Source of the DNA: Globodera rostochiensis
Taxonomy: Eukaryota; Nematoda; Chromadorea; Rhabditida; Heteroderidae
Reading direction: 5' to 3'
Length of the DNA stretch: 64,000 bases
NCBI GenBank assembly: GCA_018350325.1
Contig: JAEVLN010000033.1
Span: 248,001-312,000, forward strand
In this document: positions 47,780 to 60,596 of the stretch, one piece after another
How positions within the stretch are numbered: position 1 is the stretch's first letter
Layout of the letters: every line of letters begins with the position of its first letter
Notes under the pieces: generated by a model
What the model was told of the DNA's origin: nothing
What the model saw: only the letters and a program-made list of their open reading frames with translations
Database searches by the model: none
Position numbers and translations under genes: made by a program

Positions 47780-48589
47780 AATAAAGGTCTAATTTATTTT
47801 AAAATGTTTTATTATTGTATTTTGTAAGTTAAATTCATTTTGGGTGTATTAGCAAATTTAAGTTTTTGTAAGTTACAATTAGGTATTTAAAAACCACGCT
47901 TTTAGTAATTATTTCTTATATTAATTTCTTTCGCACCATTCCATTAAATTATTTTCTTTAGACGAGATTAATATTTAAATATGTAAAAAATATATAACAA
48001 TGCCCATATTTTATACTGCGTAATCATTTATTACATTTAATTAGTTTAAGTTTTTTCAATCATTAAAACATAAAATTTAATAAAAACAAAAACAGTGTTA
48101 TTTCTTTTGATGAGTAATTTAAACATTTTCTTCATGTTTATTTAAGAAAATCCGTCATCCTTGAATTCTATATTATAAAAAGATTTCTAATTTTAGTTTT
48201 ATCATAAATCGATTATTTTACTTATAATTTTGATAAATTATGCATTAAACTATAATTTTACAAATTTTTAGACAACTAATATAGTGCATTACTTTAAATT
48301 TATTCTGTTTCCATAAAAATTTATTTGAATTTCTAAAATTAAATTTTTTTAAGAAGTTCTAAATTTTTGGGTGGTTTTAGTTATCTATTTAGAATTTTTA
48401 ATAATTTTTCTTTTTTATAATCCTTTTTTAACGGATTCTCTCGTACCAGAATTCGGTTGAAGAAATTGTTATGTGCGTGCTATGTTGTCTAATTTATTTT
48501 TTAAATTAAAATTTTTCGCATAAAAACATTTATTTACATATAAAGAAAATTTATTAGTAAAAGTTCGATCTTTAGCAAGCAAGTGCCCC

Positions 48590-48733
48590 TTAGTTTTTCA
48601 TTAAGTACTTTAATTTTTTGCATTTTAATTTGTGTAAATGTTTACAAATCCGCTTTTTGCCATTGCTCCACATCTGATGGTCCACCTTGAATGGCTGGTA
48701 TGAATAATCGAAAAATGCCTGGGCGTGGTGGAT
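48590..48733 (-). other. Exon-like island HAQAFFDYSYQPFKVDH
   Basis: The frame runs 47 codons to a TAA, containing HAQAFFDYSYQPFKVDHQMW and SNGKKRICKH. All three minus-strand frames are open over the GC-rich core. I prefer this one because its amino-acid mix is most protein-like. A donor-like GTAAAC follows KSGF in another frame. Family unknown. Confidence 0.3.
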
Positions 48734-49447
48734 TTATTGAATTTAAAAAAAATTTCATGCATTTGAATGGCCTATGTCACTTTATAAGTTCGAATCCACT
48801 TATATAACTTCTCATATTACCGACTTTGGATTGCAATTTTTTTTAACAAATTATTTTATTATCTTTGGTGTTCTCCGTGACTTTTGTTCATAAGCCTCGT
48901 AAAAGATTTATCAATGTTTGAATAATTAAATGTTGGCAGTGAAATTATTTATTTTCTTATTAATATTTTTTTGAACCAATATTGATTTGAATTGGAATAT
49001 GAATGTTAGATTATTTGAACATTATTTATAATTTTTAAGTATATCTTTATTTTGCACATTTTTACATCTTTTTAATTTGGGCTTTTTTAATTATGCATAT
49101 TTTATAATTTATAATGTCATGAAAGTATTTATTTTTTAGCTCATAATGTCTTGCCCGCATACGACTTGATTTTATTTTTATTTATAAATTCATGGCACAC
49201 TTTGTGTTTTGAATAGCGATTAACAAGGAATTTATTGTTAAAAAATATTTTTTTTTGTGGACTTATATTAATTAAAACAGAAAATCAAATAAATTTAAAT
49301 AAATTGAAAAAGAGTTTAAATAAACCTAAATAAAATAATAAATATTACAATTTATTAAAATTACAAATTTACAAACTTTTTTTATTACCAATTAGCACAG
49401 GTGTTTTTAAAATAAACTATAAATTGTTTAATTTGACTGCTTATAAC

Positions 49448-50304
49448 TAGAGACCGGACTTGAGCTTCGAGCGAGACTCGAGACGAGATTCTCGAAAAAA
49501 TCTCGGATCTCGAAAAATCTCGTGAAGCTCATTTTAGTCGAGACGAGATGTCGAGACGAGATTCTCGAAAAATCTCGGACCTCGAAAATCTCGACCCGGA
49601 ACAGTCGAGATTCGAGATTTTGATGCAAATATAATTTTTTTTTCAAAATTCTCAGAAACTCCACCATATTTTGTAGGGGTAAGAAGGGAGCACTAGAAGC
49701 ATGTCTGCAAAATTTGGTCACGGAATGTAAGTGTTAGCCTGTGTTCCAAGGTTTTGAAAATCAAAAGAAAATTCAATGGTGAGGGTCTTAGTGTCTGACC
49801 ATGTGCTGTCTGCCGCGCTGGGCTTGACCTATTAGTGGGGTATGAAAGAGCCAGCGAGAAAATTGTTAGAATTTTTTATGAAATTTTTCATAAATAGTTT
49901 TGGAGAATTTTTATTAACTTTTGGGAGTGAGAGGAGGTTCGGCGGTGCCGATAGGCGCCGCCGAGAACATTTTGAATTTTTAACTCAATTTGTTAAGAGA
50001 TTTGCAGCCAAAATGGAGTATGTCCGGCGGTGCCGACAGGCGCCGCCGGGGGAATTTTTTACAAAAATTGGAAATCTTTGTTAAGAAAAGCATTGTTTTT
50101 GTGAAAAATTTTTGGAGTCGAGATCGAGAATCTCGAGCTTCTTTCGAGCGAGACTCGAGACGAGATTCTCGAAAAAATCTCGGATCTCGAAAAATCTCGA
50201 AAATTCAGTTTTATTCGAGACGAGATGTCGAGACGAGATTTCTCGAGAATCTCGTCGAGATTTTTCGAGATTTCGAGACGAGATCTCGTCTCGACCGGTC
50301 TCTA
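49448..50304. mobile_element. hAT-like non-autonomous element, 857 bp
   Basis: Perfect 8-bp target duplications CTTATAAC (49440-49447 and 50305-50312) obey the hAT pattern nTnnnnAn. Perfect 10-bp terminal inverted repeats TAGAGACCGG / CCGGTCTCTA obey YARNG. Behind each end are about 170-200 bp of direct TCGAGACGAGATTCTCG-type subterminal repeats, as expected of transposase-binding arrays. The centre has two copies of the GGCGGTGCCGAYAGGCGCCG hairpin. Open frames inside follow the repeats and encode no transposase. Confidence 0.85.
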
Positions 50305-50462
50305 CTTATAACGATAAAAAGGGAAGAGCTGTAAGAAGAATAAAAATAACTAAAAAGATCACTTTTTGTTTAACTCAACATATTTCATAACTTTTTTTTA
50401 AAAAAATATCAAAGAACGTTCGTTTGCATAATTATGCCAAATGTTTGCACATTTCCGTTCAT

Positions 50463-50525
50463 CCGCCGCCAATTGATTTTTGGCCTCGGGGGCGGGCGGA
50501 CACTTTCCGAATTTCCTCGCTCATT
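50463..50525 (-). other. Possible minus-strand first exon
   Basis: An ATG opens MSEEIRKVSARPRGQKSIGG before a stop at 50462-50464, in a GC-rich island reading toward the element at 50.3 kb. Another minus-strand frame is also open here. The ATG and composition are suggestive only. Confidence 0.25.
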
Positions 50526-51472
50526 AAATTCCTTTACAACTTCCATTTTTAATCAATTATTGGCTATGAATATTTGAGGTGGACTTTTTATAAAATTTAG
50601 AAAGAATTTATTATTTATTAAATGAAAGCTGAATAATATTCTAACAGAAAGTTTGTTAAAAAAATTGCCCAAATTGGTTTGATCAGCAAAAAAGTTTTTG
50701 TTTTTTTTGCATAAGCGTCTGCCCGCCAACAATTCATAATGCGTTTAAAGACATAGTTACTCTAAATAAAAGCGAAAAATTTTTGTCATTCATATTTAAT
50801 TAAACCTAAATAATATTTAAATATAAATGTAATAAAAACATAAACTAATTTGCTTCACGAAAATTGGCCAAATATTAAACGCAGAAAGGACAAACGAAGA
50901 ATCTAAATACAATATTTACATTGATAAAGCCAATAGATCTCCCCTCCACTTTTTGGTTAAAAATGTTTATCCAACATTTCCTTTTAATCAACATTAAGCT
51001 TATAAAAGGCTCATAATATAAATAGTTACCAACAAAATTTTTATTCTTACGAACGACAAGGAGCGAGACAGCGACAAGAGCGAGTTGATGGAGCTAACTC
51101 ACAACACAAAATATAAAAAGGCATGCAAAAAAAATTTAGTCAAATAAATATATACATTTTATTCTATTTAATAAAAATAATTTTAAAAAATATCATTATA
51201 AATTTAGTAAAAATAACTGATAATAAAAAAATAAAAAAATTCTAATATTAAGTCAAATTTATTATTTACATGTAATTAACGATATGTATGTAATTTGTTA
51301 CATTTAATTTTTTACTATAAAAATTTAAAGCAAATATTTATTAACATTAAAGTGATTAAAGCAAAAAAAATTCGTAGTCTTAACTATTTTATTGTTTTAA
51401 ATAAAAATATTAAATATTTAAATCAAATTAAAAAGGATATAGAATAAAATTTGTTTAAAGAAAATCACAACT

Positions 51473-51637
51473 ATGTTCACTGTCTCCAATAATCCGTTTC
51501 AAAAAAACGCCATTCAACTGGTCAAGTGTGCTGAACACATTTGTTGTTCTCTATATATGGTGGTACCTCACATTCTACAGCGGTTTTTACTTATAAATAC
51601 TAATATTTACATAATAAATTCTAAACAGATGATTTAA
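51473..51637 (+). CDS. Short uncharacterised ORF, 54 aa
   Basis: A complete ATG-to-TAA frame: MFTVSNNPFQKNAIQLVKCA, then EHICCSLYMVVPHILQRFLL and an AT-rich tail. The first 40 codons have balanced composition. The last 14 are A/T-rich and may be intron read-through. A hydrophobic segment spans residues ~22-41. No family is recognised. Confidence 0.4.
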   Translation: MFTVSNNPFQKNAIQLVKCAEHICCSLYMVVPHILQRFLLINTNIYIINSKQMI

Positions 51638-52239
51638 AAATTTAAAAAGACCTGCAATAAAAAATTGAAAATAAATTATTATCAAAAACCAAGACTCTCG
51701 TAAAAACTGAACCCGACAACCAAACTTTCATCAAGTTCACAAAAAATTATGCAAATTCATAGAAGAAAACGATTAAAAAATTCTCTACTAAATTAAGCTA
51801 ATATAATATTGTTGTTTTTAATACAGAAATTACGAAATTGTCCACTCCTGGTTTGTTCGACATTTTACAAGAACGATAAACCCTTTTATTAGCAATTGCC
51901 CACTCGAAAACTAAAAATAAAATTAATAAATACATTCAAAATTGCGAGCCAGCAAGCATCATATAAAAGCGCCATATCGCTGTTCAAGTTTGCATAACCG
52001 TTGGGTGATTTTAAAAAAAATCTTAAAATCAAAATATTTTATTAGACATCAAATTTAGTTAAAATAAAAGCCAAAATAGCTAGCAAAAAACAACGTTGAA
52101 AGAATCATTATAAAATAAAAATTGTTAACAAAAACAGTAAACATCAAGAAATGAAAGAGTCGTAAGTTCAATTCCGTAAGTCAGTTTTAAGAGATCAAAT
52201 TTATATTTAATGATAATTGATAAGTAAAAAATATAAACA

Positions 52240-52388
52240 AAATCACTTTCGACGAAAATTTGGTTAAATATTATTCAAATTTGGCACTTTTTAGTGACTA
52301 TTTATTTTGGCCTTTTTAAGGGATTATTTGACTGACTATTTTTGAGTTTTTAGTGACTGAAAATCCCAGCTCTAGTTATAACGTTAAA
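52240..52388. mobile_element. Right end of a hAT-like element
   Basis: The sequence ends AAAATCCCAGCTCTA followed by GTTATAAC, the same type of end and target copy seen at 40.69 kb. Repeated TAGTGACT words precede it. I could not find the left end or the matching target copy, so the element may be truncated. Confidence 0.4.
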
Positions 52389-55151
52389 ATCGAATAAAGA
52401 TGTCCGACCAACTTTTAAATTCCGACACCTTTTAATTGACATTAAACTTATAAAAGATAAAAAACGTCCGGTGTGTAACACTTTACGCGCACAAACAACT
52501 AATACAGTGAAATAACAATCATCGTTGAACATAAATTATTTCATAACTTTTTAATAAAAAATGCTTCTCTTTATTGTTTAAATGTGTAAAATTGAAATAA
52601 TTTATATACAAGAAATGTAAGCGTTTACTACTCCTCAATAAAAAATTTTTAAACTTAATTTAACTATTCATTAAGATTTAATTAACCCTTAAAACCAGTT
52701 TAATGTTTGACTAATTTGATAAATAATTCTACGCGTAATGAACGATAAAATCGGTTAGTTGCATTTTATTTTAAACGGTTTTTTATTTTATATAAAAATA
52801 ATTTGAATGATGCTAAATATTTCTACACCCTGAACCACAACCGCCGCTACAGCGAATCAAAAAGGTGCCGGAACAATTAGTCTGGCGCAACTATCATAAA
52901 AAAAATTTAAACTTATATATTGTAAGATCATTTGAGCCGGTGTGCAAAATCACAGGACTTTGTCACGGACAGGATCGAAGCATACTTTGAACTTTTATAG
53001 ATTATATAATATAAAAGTTATACATAAATTGCAAATTCTGAAAAACAACCACTCTAAAAACAATGTATTTAAATATTATTATAATCGGGGTTTGAAATGA
53101 CCAGGTATATAGAAATTATAAGAACTATAATTATACTTAGGGTGTGTCGTTTTCTGGATATATTTTTGTCTCCTGTCTTTTGAATGAGCTAAGCTATGAG
53201 CAAAAACCAAATTGCTTTTTTGAACCTGGTCTGTTAGAGAAGCTATTTTTCTTTTGCAATCTAACCTTAACGGAATAAGATGTTTTGTTAGCGAGAACAA
53301 AGATGGGAGAAGCTTTATGCAAAATTTTAAGTTATTGCGCCACCATTAATTTTTTTTTGAAATTCCAAATTTTGCTCTTTTAGAAATTTTGGGGTAAAAA
53401 TGGTCCCATTGGCGCAATTTTTGGCAATACGATTCAAAACGTAGAAAATTTTTATAAATTATAATCTAAATAAAAGGTAGTAAATATAATATTTTACATA
53501 ATATCGAACAAAGATGCCCAATCAACTTTTACTAAATTCGGGCACCTTTTAATTTACATTAAACTTATAGAATTTAATTTTTTTTTAAAAAATTCAAAAG
53601 ACGACGCATCGAATAACACAGAGAAATTGTAATAAAATAAAAAAAGATAAATAAATAAATTTCATTATGTTGATGCTTAAATTTTAACCTTCGACGTCAT
53701 CACTGAGTGAGTTCAATGGAACGCCTACATCCGAGCACAATAGTGTGTTTCCCAGCATGAGTAAAAGAATTACTTTTAACATTGAATAATGACATAATTT
53801 TGACTATCGAAATAAAAATGATCAATTTGGAATATATTCAATTGAAATTTTGAACCAGTAAATATTCTTTAGAGAAAAATATTTTCTAAAATAAATGCTA
53901 TTTTATAAATATTTGCACTTGATAAATATTAAATTTCATAATTTTATTGAGCAAATTTATAACAGAGAAGGGCAGCTGATGAATAACGGAGTTACAAAAT
54001 TCAAATTCAAAAATCTAGAGGCTCAAAACTTATGACACATCCTAAATATATAAAAAAGGAAGTCCGATTTGCTAAAGGTGCTCTAACATTTACCTGTCAA
54101 AAAAGTTTACAGATGTTCTACATATTGATAGTATAATTATTTTGAAAAAAATAAATTTGCATAAATGGCACAATTTGCTGCTAAGAAATATTGTATTACA
54201 AATTTTTAAATCAATGCTTTGAAAGATTTGCATATTAAGGCTCCTTCAAATTCAATTACCTAAACTTTATTTTAAGCAACTAAAAAAGTCGAAAACATAA
54301 AAACTAGATTGCTTCATGAAAATTTAAAAAACTATGTACATCATTTTGGTGATTAAGTTTTTGCTACATAAATTCTGTAATTTAAAGAAATGATGTTTAT
54401 AAAAACGTCTAAATTATCGTTTAATTCTTAAAAGCATTGAAAAACTGTCTAACATCGAATGAAAGGAAGTCAGATAAGCATACATAAAACAATGAAATGA
54501 ATCAGCTGTACATAAACATTATATTTCTTTAAAAACAAGTACAAATTTGCTACTAAAACATTTTTAACATTCTAAATGGAACAGCACGACAAATAATTTA
54601 TATTTTTTTAAAAAATAAAAAAAAATAAATTTTCAACTACAAAAAATTATGTAAAAATAAAATCATGCACAATTATTTACTTTTAAAGCTATTCAGTAAT
54701 TATATTCATTTTAATTAAAAATAAGCCTGCTATTTCTTAAATACAATATAATAGATATAAACTATACTAAACATAATAAAATTGGCAGCTAAAACATTTA
54801 AATTCAAATGGATTAAATATAATGATAGCAAATCGGGTTATTAAAGAAAAATATAATAATAAAATTTAAAAAAATTTACAACTAAATCAATCATTTACAC
54901 CGACAACGTTTTGAAGAGATATTTGTAATTCATGCACAACCCTCTCTCTACTGGAGTGCTTGGCACAAATTATGCAAACTGGATAAAATTATAAAAAGCA
55001 TTTTTGATCGATGAGCGAGAAGTTTGCTTTTATTATTAAAATGTGATGCCTTTTGTTAAGGTAAAAATCATTGATAAAAAAGTATACATAATAAATAAAA
55101 TAAAACAATCGTTAGTCTGTTTTTATAAAAAAAAATATTAAATATTTTCTT

Positions 55152-55217
55152 GGCCAAAATACAATCCTAAATATCCAAGAAGACATTGATGCTGAATATC
55201 AACCAGGGTTTGACTAG
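55152..55217 (+). other. Exon-like island ending AEYQPGFD
   Basis: The frame GQNTILNIQEDIDAEYQPGF ends D-stop. It is homologous at protein level to the island at 427-471 (QEGRDYEFEPGFDE). Here a TAG replaces the Glu codon after PGFD. This suggests a broken second copy of the same exon. Confidence 0.4.
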
Positions 55218-55749
55218 GATGACAATTAAAAAATAGAATTTTGGCATTATTTTAAATTCATATTTTAAATATGAAAACGAAATGAAAGTAAAAATTTTTT
55301 AGCCATTTTTTTTTTTTGTTAAACAAATGAGTTTTAATTCAAATCATAATTTGATTTTTAATATTTAATGCTCAAAAATTATCACCATGTGACGAGACAG
55401 CGGTCGGGCGAAGTCGCTTAACTAAAAATAAAAAACTTATAAACTAATTAGCTGTGAAATAAATGATTTAAGTATAAAATATAGTAATTTAATTCACTTT
55501 TTTATTATTTTATAAAGTTTACACTATTTAAAAAAAAATTATAATTATTTTCAAACACTCTAATCGTATATATAAAAACAATTATCTTTACAACATACCT
55601 ATTTAAAAAGTAAATAAGCATTAAAGCTGGCTCTTCCTTTAAATCATAATTGAAATTAAAATAATTTACACAAATAGACCAATTAATAAACACCACTTCC
55701 TCCTGCCTCTGGGAAGTGATTACCAGATTAGCGGAAATGACGACATTGA

Positions 55750-55938
55750 TTGTTTGCAGCAGTTACAAATTGTTTACTGTACTATATGCTACAGGTAAAA
55801 GTCACAGAGATACACAATTTGTTATCGGAAGGTGAACACCAAAGAACAATGGCGAGAGCGTGTGGTGTCCATCAAACTACGATTTTGAGAACAGTTGATT
55901 CAGTTACCAGGGCCTTGCTTAAATTTGCTGGACACTAG
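55750..55938 (+). pseudogene. Harbinger-like transposase fragment (helix-turn-helix)
   Basis: A 62-codon frame contains LLSEGEHQRTMARACGVHQT followed by TILRTVDSVTRALLK. The pattern G-x-x-QR-x-(x)-ARxxGVxQxT-IxRxVxxVTxAL is the helix-turn-helix preceding the DDE nuclease domain in PIF/Harbinger (HARBI1-like) transposases. The catalytic DDE region is absent, and after the TAG at 55936 only a short shifted open stretch (FLKANQIQRIKAGSEI) follows, so this is a relic. The call is by motif memory. Confidence 0.55.
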
Positions 55939-57417
55939 TTGTAAATTTTCTGAAAGCCAATCAAATCCAAAGAATTAAAGCTGGCTCCGAAATACAATCC
56001 TATATCAAATATTATTGAAATTTGGAAAAAACTCAAGTTTTTGAGAATAAGTAAAATTTATCTAAATCTAAAAATTTTCTTATTCTTTCTAAACAAAGTT
56101 TTTCTTTATAAAAGGTCAATTATTAATTAATTTTTAAACCTTATATGTTATTTTATTTATTCATTCGCAAAAATATAAATATCTAAAAATTGTATTTGAT
56201 TGCTTAAATTAAACAAAAACAATGTAAATCTAAATCCTTAGAAATTTAAACTATTACAGTATATAAGGATAATTGATAATAATATAAAAATATGAATAAA
56301 ATAATTTAATTGATATGCAAAGAGATTTTTGTGAAAATAAATATGTTCTGCAAATTTTCAAATTTTTAAGTAAAAGTTATTTAAACACTTATGATTAAAA
56401 ATATAAATAAAAAATTTTTTTTATATGTAAATTAAAACAACTAACTAAATATCCAGTTCTAATTAAAAAATATTGAAAAGAAATACAATTATGATAATAT
56501 AAATATTTACATAATGCAATAAACAAAGAATGATAAGTGTAATATCGGATAAAAAATAATTATAATGCCAGTAAGACAGCAAATTTAATTAAAATAAGTT
56601 TTAAAATTTTATTGCTACGAATGAGCCAATTTCATAAGTATGCAATATTTAAAGTATAAAACCCCTTGGTATGTAAAGAAATGATCTTTCCAGGCTCAAA
56701 TAAATATTTCAATATAATTCGTTTGTCTAATCAACTAATCCAAAACCAATTTATAAATTATGCAAAAATTGCAGTTATTTAAAGTTTAAAAAAATTGGCA
56801 AATATTTTTTTTGGAACTAAAAGCCAATCTTTAAAAAAATTAAAATATTCAAAAGACAAACAAAGAGGTGAGATGAGAATCAATACCTACACATGTTCTA
56901 ATATTTAAACAAATTGAAAAAATAAAATAAACATTGATTTTATCCATTGAAAATAATAAAAAAAAAATTATTTCGGCCTCCAAAAGGGTCCCCCCCCCTA
57001 TGGTTTTTGGCCAACTTTAGGGGCTATAACTTTTTGCATTGTTGCTTCCGCACAAAAATGTGCAGATTCGTGCGTTAGGCTGTATATGTTTTGGTCATTC
57101 GTTTTGGGGCCATATGATCAATATTTTCATGAAATTTTATATTTTTTTAATTTGAGATTTGAAACTAGGGAAGGGTGGGAGGGCGCGGGCGAAGCCCGCA
57201 CTAAGAGAAAAAAAAAATTTATTTTTTTGCAAAAAAAAATTAAACAACTAAAACTGACTAGAGACAGCGTTCATCCTCTATTCACAGGCATGCCCACGCG
57301 CCGACTAGTTAAATATTATTTTAAAAAAGGTTACTGAGTTTGTTAAAATGAAATTCATAAGATTTAAAAGTCCTAGCAATATAAAATTAAATAATAAAAC
57401 GACTCATAAATAAAATA

Positions 57418-57546
57418 AAAAACAAACCCAAACAAGCTGGCCTAAAGAGAAAAAATGTTTCCAGCTTTAATGAGAAGGAGTTCTGGGACGGAGGAGAAAA
57501 AAAATCTGCAAAATTGAGTTTGCATAAACGGATCAATTTGCTCTAA
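57418..57546 (+). other. Exon-like island, ~42 codons
   Basis: The open frame to a TAA includes LKRKNVSSFNEKEFWDGGEK, then KSAKLSLHKRINLL. There is no ATG at its start, so it would be a terminal exon. The sequence just left (57170-57230) is G-rich with the palindrome GCGGGCGAAGCCCGC. Family unknown. Confidence 0.35.
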
Positions 57547-60467
57547 AAATTGCAATTAAGAAACCTTAATTAAATTACGAATACTGTAAAGCAATGATAT
57601 TTAAAAAATTTATGTAAAAAAGCCAAAAAATATAGGTATAACGTTCGTGCGAAATTTGATTGCGTGATGTTTAAAATATATTTTTAAAATAAAGTAATTT
57701 CCAAAATAAAAATTGATTTTTAATATGGCTTTTCAAATTAAAGCAAGTTTGCTGTTGTATCAAGTTATTTCATGATTATATGAAAATTTTAAAAATAATA
57801 TTTTTTTCTCGGCCCAACATGTTTTTCTTCTCTGTTAAGATGTGCTTGGACCTTTGCTTTTGATAAAAAAGGTTCATAATAATTAATTGAGTTCAAATGA
57901 TCTTTGATAAATATTTTCAAAATTTAATTACCATCAACATATGCTTCGTAATATAAACTGACGCAGTTAACTCAACGCGTTTCGTAACGTTTTTTTTGAA
58001 AATATAAAATGCGTTATCATTAAATTAAATTATATTTATTTTATAGCTCATGAATCTCTCTTCATTCCATTTCATCTTTGACAAAATGAATAAGCAACTT
58101 AATTTAACACCTTTTTTAATATACCCAATAAAATGTCGAGCGTCATAAATATTTTTAACCATTCAAATGATAATTTTAAAACTTACAAAACCTTAAATAA
58201 AAATTTTAACAATTTATTTAAATTTAAATAATGTGACTTTTTACAAATAGTTAATTGAGAAAGATACGAACTTATCAAGGCAATCAATTGAAATATAATA
58301 ATTACTTTTTTAAAACAATAGTAGCAAAATAATTGCAAAATAAAAATATAAATTAGATTCGACTTGGCATGAGATGGGACTCATTTGGATAGAAAATGAC
58401 AGGACAAAACAATACGGATCAGTCCTGCTGCACTATTAAATGTTTCGTGATTTTAAAATTAAATATTCATAATAAATTTCCAAATTAATAAACATTGATC
58501 ACAACATTAATTCAAATCCAAATTTAAGGGAATATTCTTCTCTATATTGAGCTTTTATTAGATTCTATAAGGACAATTTATAAATAAATATAAAATTACT
58601 AATTCAAAATTTGATAATCAATAAAAATAATAAAATGTTTTATTTTAATAAGAATAAAATTATTTCCAATTTTTGAAAATTAGAATTAATTTTTACAAAA
58701 TTGTAAACCAGTGGAGAGAAAGAAATGGGCAAAAGAATCTGTTGGGTTTTATTCTGGCAGCAATTTTAATAAAAATAATTAAAAGCCCAACATTAAAAGA
58801 TATTACTATTATATTGTTGTTTGATCACAAAATAAGTTAATTTCATTATTTTATTAAATGTTAATAAAATTTATTACTCCTTTGAATTATTACATCGTCC
58901 TTAGAAAGCAATTCAACTATTGATCGTCTATCCGAATTATAAAAAGTCAATTTCTACAAAATTAAAGAGCAGCCTCGACATTTTACCATGCGCGAGCATC
59001 TCAATTTACTTAAAAATAAACAAGCAATTATGAAAGATCCAAAATTATTTTAAAATTCGCAAGAAAATTTAATTTTTCAAACTTTTTATTAAATAAAAAA
59101 CAAAATTAACTACCTAAAGCGATGAACCATAACCTTTAACTGCTTATCAGAGAATATCTTTTCTGAAAAATTAAATAGTTATTCCAGTCTTAAAATGAAA
59201 TAATTTTATGGAAATGTTTACAATTCATGCAGACCTCTGTGTTGTGCCTACGAAGTAGTTTACACTATTTAAATAAACTAATATAATTTGATTAAACTTT
59301 TTCTTAAAACAATAATTCATTGGCCATCGTAATGACTTTTTGTAAAACATAATGACAAGGTAAATTTTTTCTAAAATAAAATAACACCTCTATTGATTTT
59401 CTCAAAGAATTAATGTGCCCACACAGCAAAATAATGATATTAACTACTGGAACTAGCACAAGATAAACCAAAAAACCACTTTTTTAACAAACATAATCTC
59501 GATAAGAGCGAGCCGCGATGGAGATAACTGACAAAAAAAACTGAAAATACACAACATTAAAAAGCCACACAAAATTAAAAAAATAAATTACATCAGGCGA
59601 ATTATTTGCCCCATAATTGAATAACATTGTCCACTCGGCTTGACAACTAATTTGTGAGTGAGAAAGTCTTTGAAGGATTTTCTCCGTTCACAAGATATTT
59701 TTTAATCTACTTTTATGAAAAAATAATAATTTAAATAAGTTCCATTTTTAGTCAAAATTCAAAACTTTAATATCCTATTATGATTTTTAAAAATTATCTA
59801 AAATAAATGTGTATTAAAGCTTTTATCTAATCGCATAATGATGTTTTTAATCTAAATTACTGGCTCAAACTCTTACAAATATAAAAACAAATTAATTTTA
59901 AACACTTTTATCAAATTTACATAACAATTGAAAAAAAGATTACATTGCAAAGTTCGCTAAAGTGAAAACATTTTAGATTTTTAAAATAGAACAACATTGA
60001 TCAAAATTTTTCAAATTAAAAATATTTTGCCATAATAAGTTGCTTCATTTTTTGTTAAATAAATTAATTCCATACTAAAGATTGTTTTCAATTTATTCAA
60101 AACTATGTTCACAATCATCATCATCAAAAAAATTGTGCTAATCCACAAAGTCCCAGTTGATGAGGCTAACGCCGAATGAGAGCATTTAATAATTACTCAC
60201 TAAAAAATAATACAAATGTAATAATTATGTGCTAATTAAATTTTTGCCATAAGAAATACAAACTGTCCAGATAGGTAAAATATAAATAAGATAATTTAAT
60301 CAAATATAAAAAAATTCATAGAAACTGATAGAAAGTCCCGTTGCTAACGGTGAATCTAGGCCTTATTAAATGTAAATCCGATGCTAACAGGTGAGTAAGC
60401 ACAAAAAACAAAAATCGATTTTTTTATTTGCAAATAATCTTATACTGACAAAACTTTAAGCCTTAAA

Positions 60468-60596
60468 ATGCAAACGAACTGGAGACCAAAGATTGACTTG
60501 GACATCGAACGGTGGGCAATTGCAAAGATTGTGACCTTGCAGCAAAAATGTCAGCGAAAAAATGACAAAAAAAAATTATTAGCTAACACATTTTAA
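60468..60596 (+). CDS. Short uncharacterised ORF, 42 aa
   Basis: An ATG-to-TAA frame: MQTNWRPKIDLDIERWAIAK, then IVTLQQKCQRKNDKKKLLAN. The region just before the ATG (TTATACTGAC, then AAAATGCAAA) also occurs at about 14840-14865, where the related frame MQKKRNLATKLHCFNKN is much shorter. The two sites are diverged duplicates. Function unknown. Confidence 0.4.
   Translation: MQTNWRPKIDLDIERWAIAKIVTLQQKCQRKNDKKKLLANTF

Larger units (their letters stand above)
45002..49430. other. AT-rich block with minus-strand exon-like islands
   Basis: Besides listed islands, open minus-strand stretches occur near 45555-45620 (KTAKENSHARNIEE), 46440-46500 (YNENLDTFPFLFRFT), 46885-46985 (NALDKAKIFKKSQGS) and 48425-48500 (HSTHITISSTEFWYERIR). 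The spans between are T/A-rich without features. The plus-strand frame at 46583-46843 lacks an ATG and was not called. The consistent strand suggests one or more long-intron minus-strand genes or their remains. Confidence 0.4.

Noticed and set aside
49990..50390. Open frames of 80-114 aa rich in Arg, Glu and Ser
   Set aside because: They are translations of the TCGAGA subterminal repeats of the hAT-like element and have no independent support.
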